A stretch of DNA of 20,025 nucleotides from Amphimedon queenslandica (GCF_000090795.2 NW_003546391.1:19088-39112); one strand, 5' to 3'. Positions 1 to 12,373 are shown, numbered from the stretch's first letter. Notes: generated by a model from the sequence alone, not told the origin. Made by a program: numbers and translations.

Positions 1-313
1 CAGTAGAAGTGTTTAGTATTAGTTCAATTTGTTTCAGTATAGCCAATCCTTCTTCATTACTATTGCTAGTTGAACTCTCCTTGTAAGATCCTATCATTTC
101 CTTTAGCATCGTCAGTTGGAGTAGACTAGTGACACTCGTTATACTCTCACTCACTCCATTAGATGATCCTTTAAGCTGATCACTGATATTAGTCAGTGAA
201 TTCTCAATGAAAGACAAAGTAGTAGGATTAACACAAGTACCATCAAGTGTACTACTGGCAGATAATGAATAAGAGGTCATACAAAGAACCAGTAGAATAG
301 AATACATCTTCAT
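1..313 (-). CDS. Secreted protein of unknown family, N-terminal part (runs off the left edge)
   Basis: The frame is open from an ATG at 313 to the window edge (about 104 codons). The first residues, MKMYSILLVLCMTSYSLSA, form a typical signal peptide: a short basic start, a hydrophobic core and small residues at the likely cleavage point. The mature part is rich in Ser, Thr, Asn, Leu and Glu, has one Cys near residue 27, and looks like a helical segment without any motif I recognise. A TATA-like box lies 45-52 bases upstream, which supports this start. I do not recognise the family. The product is probably secreted or the ectodomain of a membrane protein. It is on the same strand as the CFAP91 exons further right but is not part of that protein. 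Confidence 0.6.
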   Translation of the reverse strand, partial: MKMYSILLVLCMTSYSLSASSTLDGTCVNPTTLSFIENSLTNISDQLKGSSNGVSESITSVTSLLQLTMLKEMIGSYKESSTSNSNEEGLAILKQIELILNTST

Positions 314-357
314 TCCTCACTGTAATGAAACTGTGAGATGAAACACTCAAACGGACT

Positions 358-365
358 TATTTATA
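358..365 (-). promoter_or_regulatory. TATA-like box of the secreted-protein gene
   Basis: Read on the minus strand this is TATAAATA, 45 bases before the ATG at 313. That leaves room for a start site about 30 bases downstream and a very short leader. None of the housekeeping promoters in the window shows such a clear TATA box. Confidence 0.45.
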
Positions 366-527
366 GTTTCGCTGCATGTTTATGCATTAGAACAAGCTAC
401 ATGTAAATAAGTAATTAGTGATTTCTCAGATCTCTCTTTCATATTACCACAATTGAGACACTGTACAGACAATATGACTAGACATGTTATTCTCATTTAA
501 GAGAATAACAACCTTTTAAACCACATT

Positions 528-855
528 CAGGGGTGTACGTAGGAATCTGGAAAGGGGGTGCTGATGGCGCGCGAAGTGTGCTGCAATTTTGGTCACACCC
601 ACTTTTACGGCGGTAAAACGGCCTTTTTCTGCATTTTCGTCAATTACGGGTGGGGCCAAGATCATTTCCATGTTACTGGTATTTCTGATTGCTCCTTAAA
701 GCACTGGAAACTGCTGAAATAATGATAAGGGGGCTAGATAACTTTGCTAAGAGGCTTGGTAGTGATGTAAGAGTCCAGGATTGGAGTAATTTTTTCTGAG
801 CCCAGCCATGAGGAGGGTGCTCAAGCCTCCTCAGCCCCCCCTAAATACGCCTCTG
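528..855. mobile_element. Non-autonomous hAT-like transposon (MITE), 328 bp
   Basis: The left end starts CAGGGGTGTACGTAGG and the right end, read inward on the minus strand, starts CAGAGGCGTATTTAGG: 12 of 16 positions agree. The element is flanked by an exact 5-bp direct repeat, ACATT (523-527 and 856-860), as expected of a target-site duplication. There is no open reading frame. CAGRGG ends are typical of hAT elements, some of which make 5-bp rather than 8-bp duplications; the superfamily call is inference. Confidence 0.65.
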
Positions 856-1107
856 ACATTATAATCTAATAATGAACCCTCTCCTAATACTCTACTATCA
901 GGTGCTCATTAGTCCAGCCCTTACTGGTTAGTAGTCAATTAAAGAACATGACCATTGTTTGTAGAGTTCAAGCCTCTCACTCACTCCACAGCTGTCCTAC
1001 ATAAATCCCTCAGTCCAGCCCTTCCTTTGTACTAGTAGCAACAAAGATAACCAAATCCTTTAGTCTTAAGCCTCATTCACACAAAACAATTAATCATATA
1101 AGTGGTA

Positions 1108-3202
<2,095 letters not shown>

Positions 3203-3219
3203 TTTGTTAGCCAATGTGT

Positions 3220-3232
3220 GTTGCTAAGCAAC
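3220..3232. promoter_or_regulatory. X-box (RFX site), copy 1
   Basis: GTTGCTAAGCAAC is a perfect palindromic RFX-type X-box: two 6-bp half sites with one base between them. It lies 18 bases upstream of the CFAP91 ATG. RFX factors drive ciliary genes across animals. Confidence 0.8.
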
Positions 3233-3265
3233 GTCGAGGGTGTGATAAACCGCGCCCATCAAATT

Positions 3266-3278
3266 GTTGCTAAGCAAC
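3266..3278. promoter_or_regulatory. X-box (RFX site), copy 2
   Basis: A second exact GTTGCTAAGCAAC, with its start 46 bases from the start of the first copy and 45 bases upstream of the COX15 ATG. Confidence 0.8.
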
Positions 3279-3323
3279 ATTGGTGGGTGGAGCTGATTTG
3301 AGCCCCACCCACGTGATGCAACA

Positions 3324-5098
3324 ATGTCTAACAGCATGGTGGTGGTATTGCTCAGATTTCCAGTTGGGAAGATGCTTTCATCAATAGTGAGTTTATTTAT
3401 GGACTTTTTGCTAATTCTTTATTTTTAACAGAGGCATACTGGCACCAGGGGATTATTTAAAACCTCCCAATCACCTGGTTTGACCTCCAGTTCATTAAGA
3501 CAGTGTCTAACCAGAAGCTTTGCTAGTGACACACTAAGCAATGGTACTAGGGAACTAAAGAGAACTGATCGTATTGTTGGATACTGGTTGGGTGGGTGCT
3601 GTGTCATGGTCATTGGATCTGTCATCATAGGTGGGAATAATAATTATAATAATAATAATATTTAATATTTTTAGTTGTAAATTTTTTCAATTAATTGTTG
3701 TATGATTATTGTAACAGGGGGCCTAACAAGACTGACAGAGTCTGGTCTGAGTATGACCAGATGGCACATTATAAAAGGAATGAAGCCACCACGAGGAGAA
3801 AAGGAATGGAACGAAGAATTTGAGAGATACAAGCAGTTTCCAGAATATGAATAGTAAATTCGATGCAATAATTTTTATCAATAATTATTAATATTTTTTA
3901 AATATTTTCTCAGTGTTCATAAAGATATCACTCTTGCTGATTTTAAAAGGATATTCTACATGGAGTATATTCACAGAATGTGGGGACGGGCTATTGGTCT
4001 TACCTTTGCTCTTCCGGCAGGTTTCTTTCTCCTTAAGAAGTGGGTGCCCAAACACGTTAAACCCCGTCTTGGATTTTATGCTGGTGTTATCCTATTCCAA
4101 GTAAGGAAAGGTCTAAAACCTTGCGTACTCTTAGTAATAATGTCAATTTCTTTTATGTCAGGGATTGCTGGGTTGGTATATGGTGAAGAGTGGTCTAGAG
4201 TCTAAGCCCAAGTCACCCGGTGATGTACCACGTGTCAGTCAGTATCGTTTAGCAGCTCATCTTGGCACTGCCATCTTCCTCTATTCATCAATGCTCTACA
4301 CTACACTGGGGCTTTTACTACCAATTCAGAAACAGAATGTAAGAGAAGGAAGAGAAAGATTATGAGAGAGGGAAGATGTGAACACTTTTTCTAGGGCACT
4401 CCTGCTCAGTTGGGTAGACTAAGAGGTCTAGTTCATGGAGCAGTTGCTATGACCTTCTTTACAGCTCTATCAGGTACACACTGTTGTTACTAATTATAGT
4501 ATCAATGATTCTACAAATCTATTTTTAGCATTGATGATTTGTTTATAGGTGCTTTTGTAGCTGGCCTGGATGCAGGGTTGGTCTATAATTCTTTTCCTAA
4601 GATGGCCGGACAGTGGATCCCTGATGATATACTTGCTCTGTCTCCTAAAATTAAAAACTTTTTCGAAAATCCAACCACAGTTCAATTTGATCACAGGATC
4701 TTAGTGAGACTAAAATTTCTAAAAATTTTAAAACTTTTTTTAATCTTAGGGTACATCGACTCTTCTCTTTGTTGTTGGTACATGGGCAATGGCTAGAGGA
4801 GTGGGACTGTCCCCACGTGCTCGTTTGGCTGTTAACTGTATGGCTGGAATGGCATTCATACAGGTGAGGTGATGTGTAGAATCGATGTATCTTATTGACA
4901 CTAAGAGCTGCCAACAACAAAAAATGTATTAATGGCTTATGCTTTGTATTATTAATGTAGGTTGGTCTTGGTATCAGTACATTGCTCTATTATGTTCCAA
5001 CGTCACTGGCAGCTGCTCATCAGTCTGGATCAGTCACTCTACTCTCACTGGCCATTTGGCTAATGCACGAGCTGAGAAAGAAAGCTCCAAAACTGTAG
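3324..5098 (+). CDS. COX15: COX15, mitochondrial heme A synthase
   Basis: COX15 converts heme O to heme A in the inner mitochondrial membrane for cytochrome c oxidase. Nine exons: 3324-3386, 3432-3630, 3718-3853, 3914-4100, 4162-4338, 4395-4473, 4549-4703, 4750-4863 and 4961-5098. All are GT-AG with matching phases, giving 415 residues (human about 410). The N-terminal 75 residues are rich in Arg, Ser and Thr with few acids, as in a mitochondrial presequence. Conserved segments include [82 protein letters not shown] and AAHQSGS. Conserved histidines sit at 104, 153, 228, 268, 329 and 390, including the family's heme-ligand positions. The gene looks intact and shares a promoter with CFAP91. 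Confidence 0.96.
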
Positions 5099-5255
5099 AA
5101 TGAATGGTCTTGTTCAATTTTTTTTAACAAAAAGAGTATTTTTTCAATAGTATCTGCAGTATGTAATACATTTATTATAGAAACAATGTACATGTACCTA
5201 ATAACTTTTTGTAAAAATTAATTATTGCAGGCTTTGCAGTTTGCAGCAATGTACT

Positions 5256-5306
5256 GGGTGTGGTCAATGAATTTTTAACCCATTAGTGCGTGGTGGACCT
5301 GGTAAC
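5256..5306 (+). promoter_or_regulatory. CEP120 proximal promoter: CACCC-like element and degenerate X-box
   Basis: GGGTGTGGTC at 5256-5265 is a CACCC-type box. At 5293-5306, four bases before the ATG, GTGGAC-CT-GGTAAC has one perfect X-box half (GGTAAC) and one half with a single mismatch. The X-box call is weaker than those upstream of CFAP91. Confidence 0.45.
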
Positions 5307-5309
5307 AAA

Positions 5310-8300
5310 ATGGCAGCTGAAGAGAAACTATTAGTGGTGGTTGGCATACACGAAGGTAAGGGACGAGGCTCCTCGTTAATTGTTTGTACTTAGTGACCTA
5401 TGGACAGCTAACCCTCCCCTACTTTAAAACATAGAGACATTGTAGTTTCTTTATAGCCATACTCGCAGGGCGTGGCTGGTTTGTTTATTCACACTCTTCC
5501 ATAGGCAGAGGTTTCCCTGCTAAACCCGGCCATGACCTCTTGATAGAAGTCAAGTTCTCTGGAGAGAGTTTACAATCTGATCCTGTTGATCATAATCAGA
5601 TAACAGGGAGTGGACATATTGTTATCAATAATGAACTGGCTTGGGAGATGAGCAGGAAGGCACTACAGGAGCACAAGCTACAAAGGACACCGATCAAACT
5701 AATTGTAAGCGTTGAAGTGGATTGTTATGAGTGAGCTCTAAGTGTTTATACGTGTAGTTTACATTAGCTAAATAGATCTAATTACATGTATAATTGTATA
5801 TACATGTATGGGACAATACTAATGTATTATGTTCTGGAAGGATTATTCTTTTTTCTCCTTCCCCTCTCTTTCTCTCAGTGTTATTGTGTCCATAGAATTA
5901 CATTAAAGAGGATAGAATGCGGTAACATAAAGCTGGACTTGAGATCCGTGCAACAACCAAACCAACTAACAGTAAGTACACCATCTTTATCCATCTTTAT
6001 CACTACTTTCCTCATCTCTTCCCTTCCCTTTCCTCTCCCTTTGCTAATAGGCCAATCACTGGTATAGTTTATTACAGTCACAGTATCCAGGAAAAAGACT
6101 TGAGTTAAGAATATCACTGACATCAGAGGCTGACAGTCAACAGCAACAACAACAACACTTTACAGAGGAAGAGGGGGAACTTAGTTGTAAGTCTTACATA
6201 CCAACATCGTCATATTTCCTCTTTTACTGTTCTTATAGTTTCATCGTCTTCAGTTTCTCAAACCCCTCCCTCTTTTTCACTGCCTCCTATGATACTAGAC
6301 GAGGGTAATGGTTGGTATTTGTTGGGTACTCCTAGCAGTCGTCAGAGACTCCACACTGTGTCCCTCACACTCTCACACCCACAGAACTTACACAAGGTAA
6401 GTACTGATGGTTAACAGCAATGGAGAGCTTATGATGTGTTTATTTATTATTCATTCTATATATTAATATATTTTATATTATATTCTATATGTATTTATTA
6501 TATTTTAAAGTATATAATGTGTAGTATAAATTCAGATTCATTTATTTAATAGATTAGTACAGCAAAAGGCACCAGCTATCATTTCCGGTACTCATTACTC
6601 GGGAATGAAATAATGACTGAAGACTTTAAAGTACTGACTGATGTAAGCTCTGCTACCTCTTGATCATAGCATATGTACATATACATGTAATTATGTTTCT
6701 TCTTTAATAGCCGTGTGACTTTCAAGCCGAGAGGGCATCAGTCCGTGTCAAGTCAGAGCCTACTCTAATGAAGCAGTTACTATTAGCTCAACCGGATATA
6801 CGGGTTAGTGAAACTAGTCTGACTACTTGTGTACTTACTCTCCCTCTCTCTAGGTTGATTTGATAAATGAGTCTATGGTAGTATTGTCTTCTGGTAGTGT
6901 TCCCATTAAACCTTTAGCTAATAGTCAGTTCTTTTCTGTCTCCTGCTCACTTACTAGTTCAAGTGGCTTGGGCGGAGGGACCACACCCAGTATTAACGTA
7001 ACACTAGCAGTACAAGAGAACAAAGTGAAGCTAATATCATTAAAATATATGTTTATTTTTTAAATTTTATTTTATAGGAGAGTAGTGAGTCCCTTTCCCC
7101 AGTTCCATCACTCAAGGAAGGACAAGAAGAGGAAGATGGCCACAATGTCTCCAGCTCTTCATCTTCTGCCAGTTCTTCAACACCTCAACCTCCCCCCACT
7201 TCAAATACACTACCTGCTACAGCCCAGCCTCACTCAACTTCACAATCACCTGATGATAGACATGCTTCAGCTAAGAGGAATTTAGCACAAGTAAGATGAT
7301 CTAAGATCCCTTCCCCTTATTTTAAGTATACACAATATTGTCAATAATTTTTACTTGCTGTCTTTTTATTATTTTTGTTCTTTTATTTTTATGTTTTAGT
7401 CTTTTGAAGAAGTGTCTAGTTCATCTCCACCAGGAAGGGGTTCCTCTTTTAAACCATCGACTAGTCTAGCTTCTCCTCGCTCGCTAAGTCCTCCGGTGAC
7501 CACGCCCACTGTATCGTCTCCACCCAGAATAACCTTCACTTCTCCCAAGACGAGTCCTTTGCTGTTATCCCAGTCCGTGGGAGGAGGGGGAGGGCGAAAA
7601 GGAGGAGAGAAAAGAGTCATGCAATCGCATCAGAAATACTCTTCGCTCATTGCTGGTTCCTCTCCTACTTCTTCTCCTCTTAAAACCAGCAATGTAACAC
7701 AGTCTGGAGGAGGTACGTGTGTTATAGGGAGCCCTCCTATTTAATTGATTAATGTTAATTGTACAGGTACTCTCTTGTTTGATCAGTTGACGTCACGTCC
7801 CACTGGAGCTAAAGGAAGAGAGGTAGTGGCAGGTCCCACTACTAGAGGGACAGTCCCTCATTCCTCTTCAGCCCCTAAGCCTCAGTTGGAATATCAAACT
7901 GCCATGGAGCTTGAGTTGTGGAAAATGCAACAAGAAGAGGAATTTATGAAAGGACTCAAGTGAGCTCATAATGCGTCTCTCATTATGACGTCATTATGAT
8001 GTCATTATGATGTCATTATGGTGTGATAGGGAAAAAGAAGAAACTCAACTGAAGCTACTGGCAGAAGAATTTCAAAAGAGAGATAAACAGAGAGAAGACG
8101 TTTTGAAACAAAAAGTAAAGGACCTGCTTTATCTTTCTTAAATCAATATTTCCTTTGCTAGATGGATTATTATCAAAGTCTAGAGGGACAGCTGGCGAAA
8201 ACTCTTAAAGAGTTAGAGTCACAGAGACAGAAACTGAAGGCAAGAGAGCAAGACATGGTATCCACACAAAGAAGACTTGAAGATGAACAAAGGTCAGAGA

Positions 8301-9340
8301 GAGAGAACTATATGAAGTTGCATTATTGTGTGTGTTAATTCATAATACACTGTAGGTCTCTTCAGTATGATGCTAAACGGGAGAAAGGACTGCTTCTGTC
8401 TGAACTGGAAGGAAACATTCAAATTGAAAAGTAAATATTGCAGCAACAATACTTTGTTACATAATTCAATAAAAATAGACTCAAATCAAAGGAACTTGCC
8501 ATTCAGTTGGATAGAGCAAGGAGACAGGTCAGTGAGCTGGAGAATAAACTCCTTCAGAGAGAAGCTGAGTTTGAAATGTATAAAGACAAGATTCATTCAC
8601 AATCGTCGGAGACACAGCTACAAACAGAACTAGGGCTATTGAAACTAGAGAAGGTAAGAGAAAGAAACATAGCGTAGTACTAGGATGGTATTATGATATT
8701 AATTATAATCCAATGTATTTCAATTTAGGCTGAATTGGAGCACAAGCTAGAAACAGTGACAAAGTCGAAGCAGCATTACAAAGATGAGTGGAGCAAGGCA
8801 CTGAAGGAGGTAGCATCACTGAAGCACAGGGAGCAAACTGTAATGAGGGACCAACTCAAGAAGCAGCAGCTGGAGCTGGAGGCTATGAGAGTCAAGTATC
8901 TCAGAGCTGAAGAGCAGCAGTCCTTACAGCAACAGCTCCAACAGATTAAAGATGAGACACAAAGGTTGGATGTTTTATCATTTTAGAAAATATTTTGAAA
9001 TCATTTTATCCCAATGGTCGATGCTGAACTCTATCATCAACTCTTATTATTTCTTTTCTCTTTTTCTTTTATTTTTACTGATAGATTACGTGCTCAAGCG
9101 TTATCAAAGACACCTGTACCAGGATCCCCTCGCCATACTCCTACCCGACAAACCACCCCCATACTCACCTCACCACGTCTCCAAACCATCGACGCTAACA
9201 TTGCCAGATGGATTGAAGAGAGGAACATCCTCCTACAGACTGGAGTGTACACTCATGCTGACCCAACCATACAGAAACTGGACAAGAAGATACAGGAAGC
9301 ATTATTAGAGAAGAGATCAACTTATAATTCTAGTTCTTAA
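5310..9340 (+). CDS. CEP120: CEP120, centriole-elongation protein
   Basis: CEP120 acts in centriole assembly and elongation and in ciliogenesis. Seventeen exons with matching phases: 5310-5355, 5505-5704, 5879-5971, 6078-6186, 6239-6396, 6553-6642, 6711-6803, 6854-7024, 7078-7290, 7400-7712, 7767-7959, 8030-8114, 8162-8292, 8356-8430, 8479-8653, 8729-8964 and 9085-9340, giving 878 residues (human 986). An N-terminal C2 domain (about 5-145) carries SDPVDHNQ and ELAWEMSRKALQEHKLQRTP; a second C2-like region (about 150-320) carries FRYSLLGNE and ERASVRVKSEP. Residues 330-515 are Ser/Pro-rich. YQTAMELELWKMQQEEEF opens a long coiled coil (about 535-795) with TKSKQHYKDEWSKALKEVASL. The C-terminal ARWIEERNILLQTGVYTHAD block is conserved. 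The third C2 domain of vertebrate CEP120 is not seen. Confidence 0.93.
7973..8021. repeat. 11-bp tandem repeat in CEP120 intron 11
   Basis: Four near-identical copies of TCATTATGATG fill most of this 70-bp intron. The first junction reads TGACGTCA, a CRE-like palindrome, probably by chance. Confidence 0.75.
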
Positions 9341-9616
9341 TACCTTTTCAGGCACATGAGACTCTAACCCACACAGCCCCTGTCTATATTTTCTGTATCA
9401 TCACACAATGTACTGCTATTAGAATTAGCTCTAGAGTTCTTACTTATCTTTTACCCATTTTACCACCTAAAGAAATTTAAAAAATAATTAATTGTTTTGT
9501 TAATTTTAGAATTCTTGAACTTTTAATTATTGGGTGTGGCTCAATAATTATTAAATTATTATTTATTTATGAGCCACACATGCTTCTTAAAGACCACGTG
9601 TTTGTGTACTTTCATC
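9341..9616. other. CEP120 3' end and TOMM40 upstream region
   Basis: No coding potential is seen. The segment is AT-rich and holds a perfect 10-bp inverted repeat, GTGTGGCTCA (9534-9543) and TGAGCCACAC (9570-9579), around an AT-only loop. The arms are CACCC-type boxes like those in the other promoters. Confidence 0.6.
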
Positions 9617-11426
9617 ATGTCTGCCCCGAGTCCTCCTATTGCTTCTCCTGTCCCTCCTGTAGTCGTCCCTACGCCATCACCTCAGGCTTCTAGCCCAGAG
9701 TCTCCTCCACTCAAGAATCCAGGGGAATATGAAGAGATAGGGAAAAAGACAAAAGGTATTTTTGTATTAAAATAAGTCAAGTATTCAGCACATATTAAAA
9801 TTAAAAATAAAATTATTTCAATTATCCTGATTTTGAGGAATGAGCACTGTAACTTTTTATCTGTTGGTGGAGAGAATTTGCATGGGGAATTCCACTTTTT
9901 ATATGATTTTTGTAATTTTACTGGTAGAGTCTATTCTTCCAAGCAATTTTGATGGTTGCAAGTTAGTCTTACAGAAAGGTCTGAGTCAGCACTTTCAGAC
10001 ATCACATACGGTCACTTTGGGCTCAAGCTCTGCTCCTTCTCAGTGGCAGTTTGGAGCCACTTATGTGGGACACAATAAAGTTGGAGAGAATGATGTGAGT
10101 CTTAGCAATTGAACAAGAAATAGTGTAGCCATTCCCATACACAAGGCAGACCTATTGCAGTTACTTTAATGTTGTAAGGATGTATAATGTTGCCTTGAAT
10201 AGACCTGCTAGCTATTCTTGGCTATTTTGGGCCTAAAGATCAAAGTAACCACGAATTTCCAGCAATAGATTTAGTTGTGGGCCTAGTCTTTAGTACCAAT
10301 GTGTTAGCTAGTGAAATAAAATTAGCAAGTTTATTATTATGAGTTATTATTATTATTCTAGTTTCGTCCAGTTCTTCTTGGAGACATTGGTACCACTGGT
10401 AATTTCACTGGTGTCTTCCTGCATCAGTACAAAAACCTGAAACTAAGGATCAATGCACAAGTATTATGCAACAGACACCTGAGCATTATGCAGGATTAAA
10501 TTCTTATTTTAGACTCAAGGCTCTAAGTGGGTAGGATATCAGGGGACTGCTGATTATCTTGGACAGGATTACACAGGATCATTAACATTAGCTAACCCTG
10601 ATGTCATATCAGGATCAGTCATTGCTGTTGCACAATATTTGCAATCACTAACTTCAAGGCAAGTGGAGCAACCAACCATCACTTACTCTGTCTCTTTAGG
10701 TTAAGTTTAGGGACAGAGTTACTAATACAGAAAGGTGGTGGTATGGAATTGGGTGCACTCTCCGTTGGAGGAACATACAAGACATCATCTTGGGAGGCTG
10801 CAGCTAAAATAGGAATGCAGTGGTACCTTTCATATGTACAGAAAATACCAAATGTTAAGGTAAGAGAAATCAGTTTATTTATTTAATTGTACAGAGTATT
10901 GATGTCCTTAAGGCTTATGCTATGTAGAAAGTTTGAGCCAATTCTGACGTCAATTTTTCAAATTATGACCATTAAAAATATGCTATTTTCTGAAAATACC
11001 CAAGGCTATAGCCTTTTTTCAAAAATTGGCTCCAAAATCACCCCCAATTTATATCACATTTTCTGATGCATATTGATGTCCTTATGCTATGTAGAAATTT
11101 TGAGCCGATTCTGACTTCAATATTTTGAGTTATGACCATTTTAAAAATATCTAATCAACTTATTACTTACTGTATGATAGGAGCTAACACTAGTAGCTGA
11201 ATGTGAAGGTAGTCTGATGAGTGGTGAGACTGTATCAGCCATTGGATATCGCTACGACGTTGGCAACGGCTCTGCCACATTTAAAGGCAAAGTGGACTCA
11301 AAATGGACAATAGGTGCACTAATAGAGAAGAGATTGGACCCACTACCAGCCAACCTTCTTATAAGTGGACAGCTCAACCACATAAATAATGAAGCTAAAT
11401 TTGGGGTTGGTTTCATGATTGGCTAA
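9617..11426 (+). CDS. TOMM40: TOMM40, channel of the mitochondrial outer-membrane translocase
   Basis: TOM40 is the beta-barrel pore through which nuclear-encoded precursors enter mitochondria. Six exons: 9617-9755, 9928-10094, 10362-10460, 10513-10658, 10700-10859 and 11181-11426, giving 318 residues (human 361). The N-terminus is Pro/Ser-rich, as in animal TOM40. NPGEYEEI, KGLSQHFQTSHTV, FGATYVGHNK, RPVLLGDIG, LANPDVISGS, VAQYLQSLTSRLSLGTELL and VDSKWTIGALIEKRL follow the family in order. The C-terminus KFGVGFMIG fits the mitochondrial beta-signal. Intron 4 must use a GC donor (AAG|GCAAGT); the nearby GT would break the frame. I chose the ATG at 9617 over an in-frame one at 9569 because it begins the Pro-rich leader typical of the family. 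TOM40 fits better than VDAC because of the NPG leader and LANPDV motif. Confidence 0.94.
10905..11150. repeat. Two tandem diverged copies of the dispersed intronic repeat in TOMM40 intron 5
   Basis: ATTGATGTCCTTA, then TATGCTATGTAGAAAGTTTG, GAGCC(A/G)ATTCTGAC and TTATGACCATT, occurs twice with its GTAGAAA core at 10924 and 11091 (167 bases apart). The core resembles the 185-bp units in the TBCC intron. Confidence 0.7.
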
Positions 11427-11610
11427 AGATTATAAGTTAATGTATGTATGTATGTGTGTATGTATCATTTTGGAAAATTGGATTTTTTGTTATTAAGTTA
11501 TTATTTAATGTACTTATTATTATTATTTACATGTGTATTTAATGTATAATAATGGTAGCACTCTATGAGTGTTAATATTTATTAGATTGTTAATAATTAT
11601 ACAAATATTT
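11427..11610. other. Convergent intergenic gap between TOMM40 and CFAP68
   Basis: This AT-rich stretch of 184 bases contains a (TATG)n microsatellite at about 11439-11465. It must carry both 3' ends. No gene is seen. Confidence 0.6.
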
Positions 11611-12240
11611 TTATGGTGAACCGTATGCTTCTCTTGAAGTGGTTAAAAAGGAGTTGTACTGCTGTTTTGCTTGTGGGAGATCAAGAGATGGTTGGTGGCC
11701 AGGGAAAGCTCTGTATGTTTCTGGAAAAGACATTTCGTCTTAATACATCTTTATTTTCTATTATATAATACCTGTGCTGCGACTTTTTGGAAGTGTCTGG
11801 GGATTTTTCTTTGGCTGAGAGTAACCAGCTTTGTATGTTGTTTCAAAATAATGATCATACTACAGGAATTGAAAGGTTGCATGCAATTATTTGATTCTTG
11901 AAGTTGCAAAAAATGTGTGAGTTGCAATAGATGCATAGATGTAAGTAAGAAATAACTCATTGAAAGATGAAACTTTCATCATTGCTTTGCATGCATTATC
12001 TGTGCTTTAGGTCTAAAGTCTTACTTGTGATGGCAATGGTTTTGCCTTACTAAGTGACTTGACGTCAAACTTCTCTTCGTTCCAGTTTCCAACTAAAGTG
12101 TCTGTCGAGTAGTTGCTCTCGTTGGTTGTTGTCCTCCAGCCGAACTGTTGGAACTTTTTCATGTCGAACTCATCGTCCCATACCTCGGCCTGCCCGCTGG
12201 CCTTGAGAAAACCAGTGAAACTAGGCTGCTCGACTGCCAT
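11611..12240 (-). CDS. CFAP68: CFAP68 (C11orf1 family), ciliary microtubule-associated protein
   Basis: CFAP68 is a small protein reported as a component of the axonemal doublet microtubule. Three exons on the minus strand, 12240-12025, 11859-11772 and 11738-11611, give 143 residues (human about 150). Exon 1 has AEVWDDEFDMKKFQQFGWR, TTTNESNYSTDTLVGNWN and KPLPSQ, close to the human GEVW, FGWR/YGWR, TTNE, LMGNWN and KPLPSQ blocks. Exon 2 opens with YDHYFETTY and exon 3 carries FPGHQPSLDLP, both in family order. Donors GTAAGA and GTATTA and all phases fit. Exons 2 and 3 are short and easily missed. The gene is head-to-head with TMEM218, another ciliary gene, 133 bases away. Confidence 0.88.
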
Positions 12241-12373
12241 TAGATTGACACTGATCAGAGTGTGAAAATTTTAGCTCCAGCAAGCTACGAGCCACACCTT
12301 TGTAACTATGGTAACATATTGAGCCACACCCATAATAATCATGGTGGCTGTGGTCATCAGTTGATGATAATCA
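12241..12373. promoter_or_regulatory. Bidirectional promoter of CFAP68 and TMEM218 with X-box-like site
   Basis: Of 133 bases between start codons, 12302-12315 reads GTAACTATGGTAAC: one perfect half (GGTAAC) and one half with a single mismatch, separated by two bases, in RFX X-box arrangement. GAGCCACACC occurs at about 12290 and again at about 12321 (CACCC-like boxes). Confidence 0.6.

Larger units (their letters stand above)
3203..3323. promoter_or_regulatory. Bidirectional promoter of CFAP91 and COX15
   Basis: Only 121 bases separate the two start codons. The interval holds two X-boxes (3220-3232, 3266-3278), a CCAAT motif at 3211, and an imperfect inverted repeat in which GTGGGTGGAGCT near 3285 pairs with AGCCCCACCCAC near 3300. 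No TATA box is seen. Confidence 0.75.

Noticed and set aside
7396-7620. Minus-strand Gly/Pro-rich open frame opposite CEP120 exon 10
   Set aside because: It is antisense to a Ser/Pro-rich exon with phase-consistent junctions; its composition follows from the repeat-like codons on the other strand.
8367-8633. Plus-strand open frame across CEP120 exons 14 and 15
   Set aside because: Wrong frame, spanning an intron. The coiled-coil frame matches CEP120.
9569-9616. Longer TOMM40 N-terminus from the ATG at 9569
   Set aside because: The added residues (SHTCFLKTTCLCTF) are unlike the family and overlap the CACCC inverted repeat.
9617-11426. VDAC instead of TOM40
   Set aside because: Both are related beta-barrels, but the Pro-rich leader, NPGEYEE, GLSQHFQTSHTV and LANPDV motifs belong to TOM40.
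11671-11901. Plus-strand open frame of 76 codons
   Set aside because: The minus strand here carries CFAP68 exons 2 and 3 with clear family motifs and splice sites, so this is a shadow.
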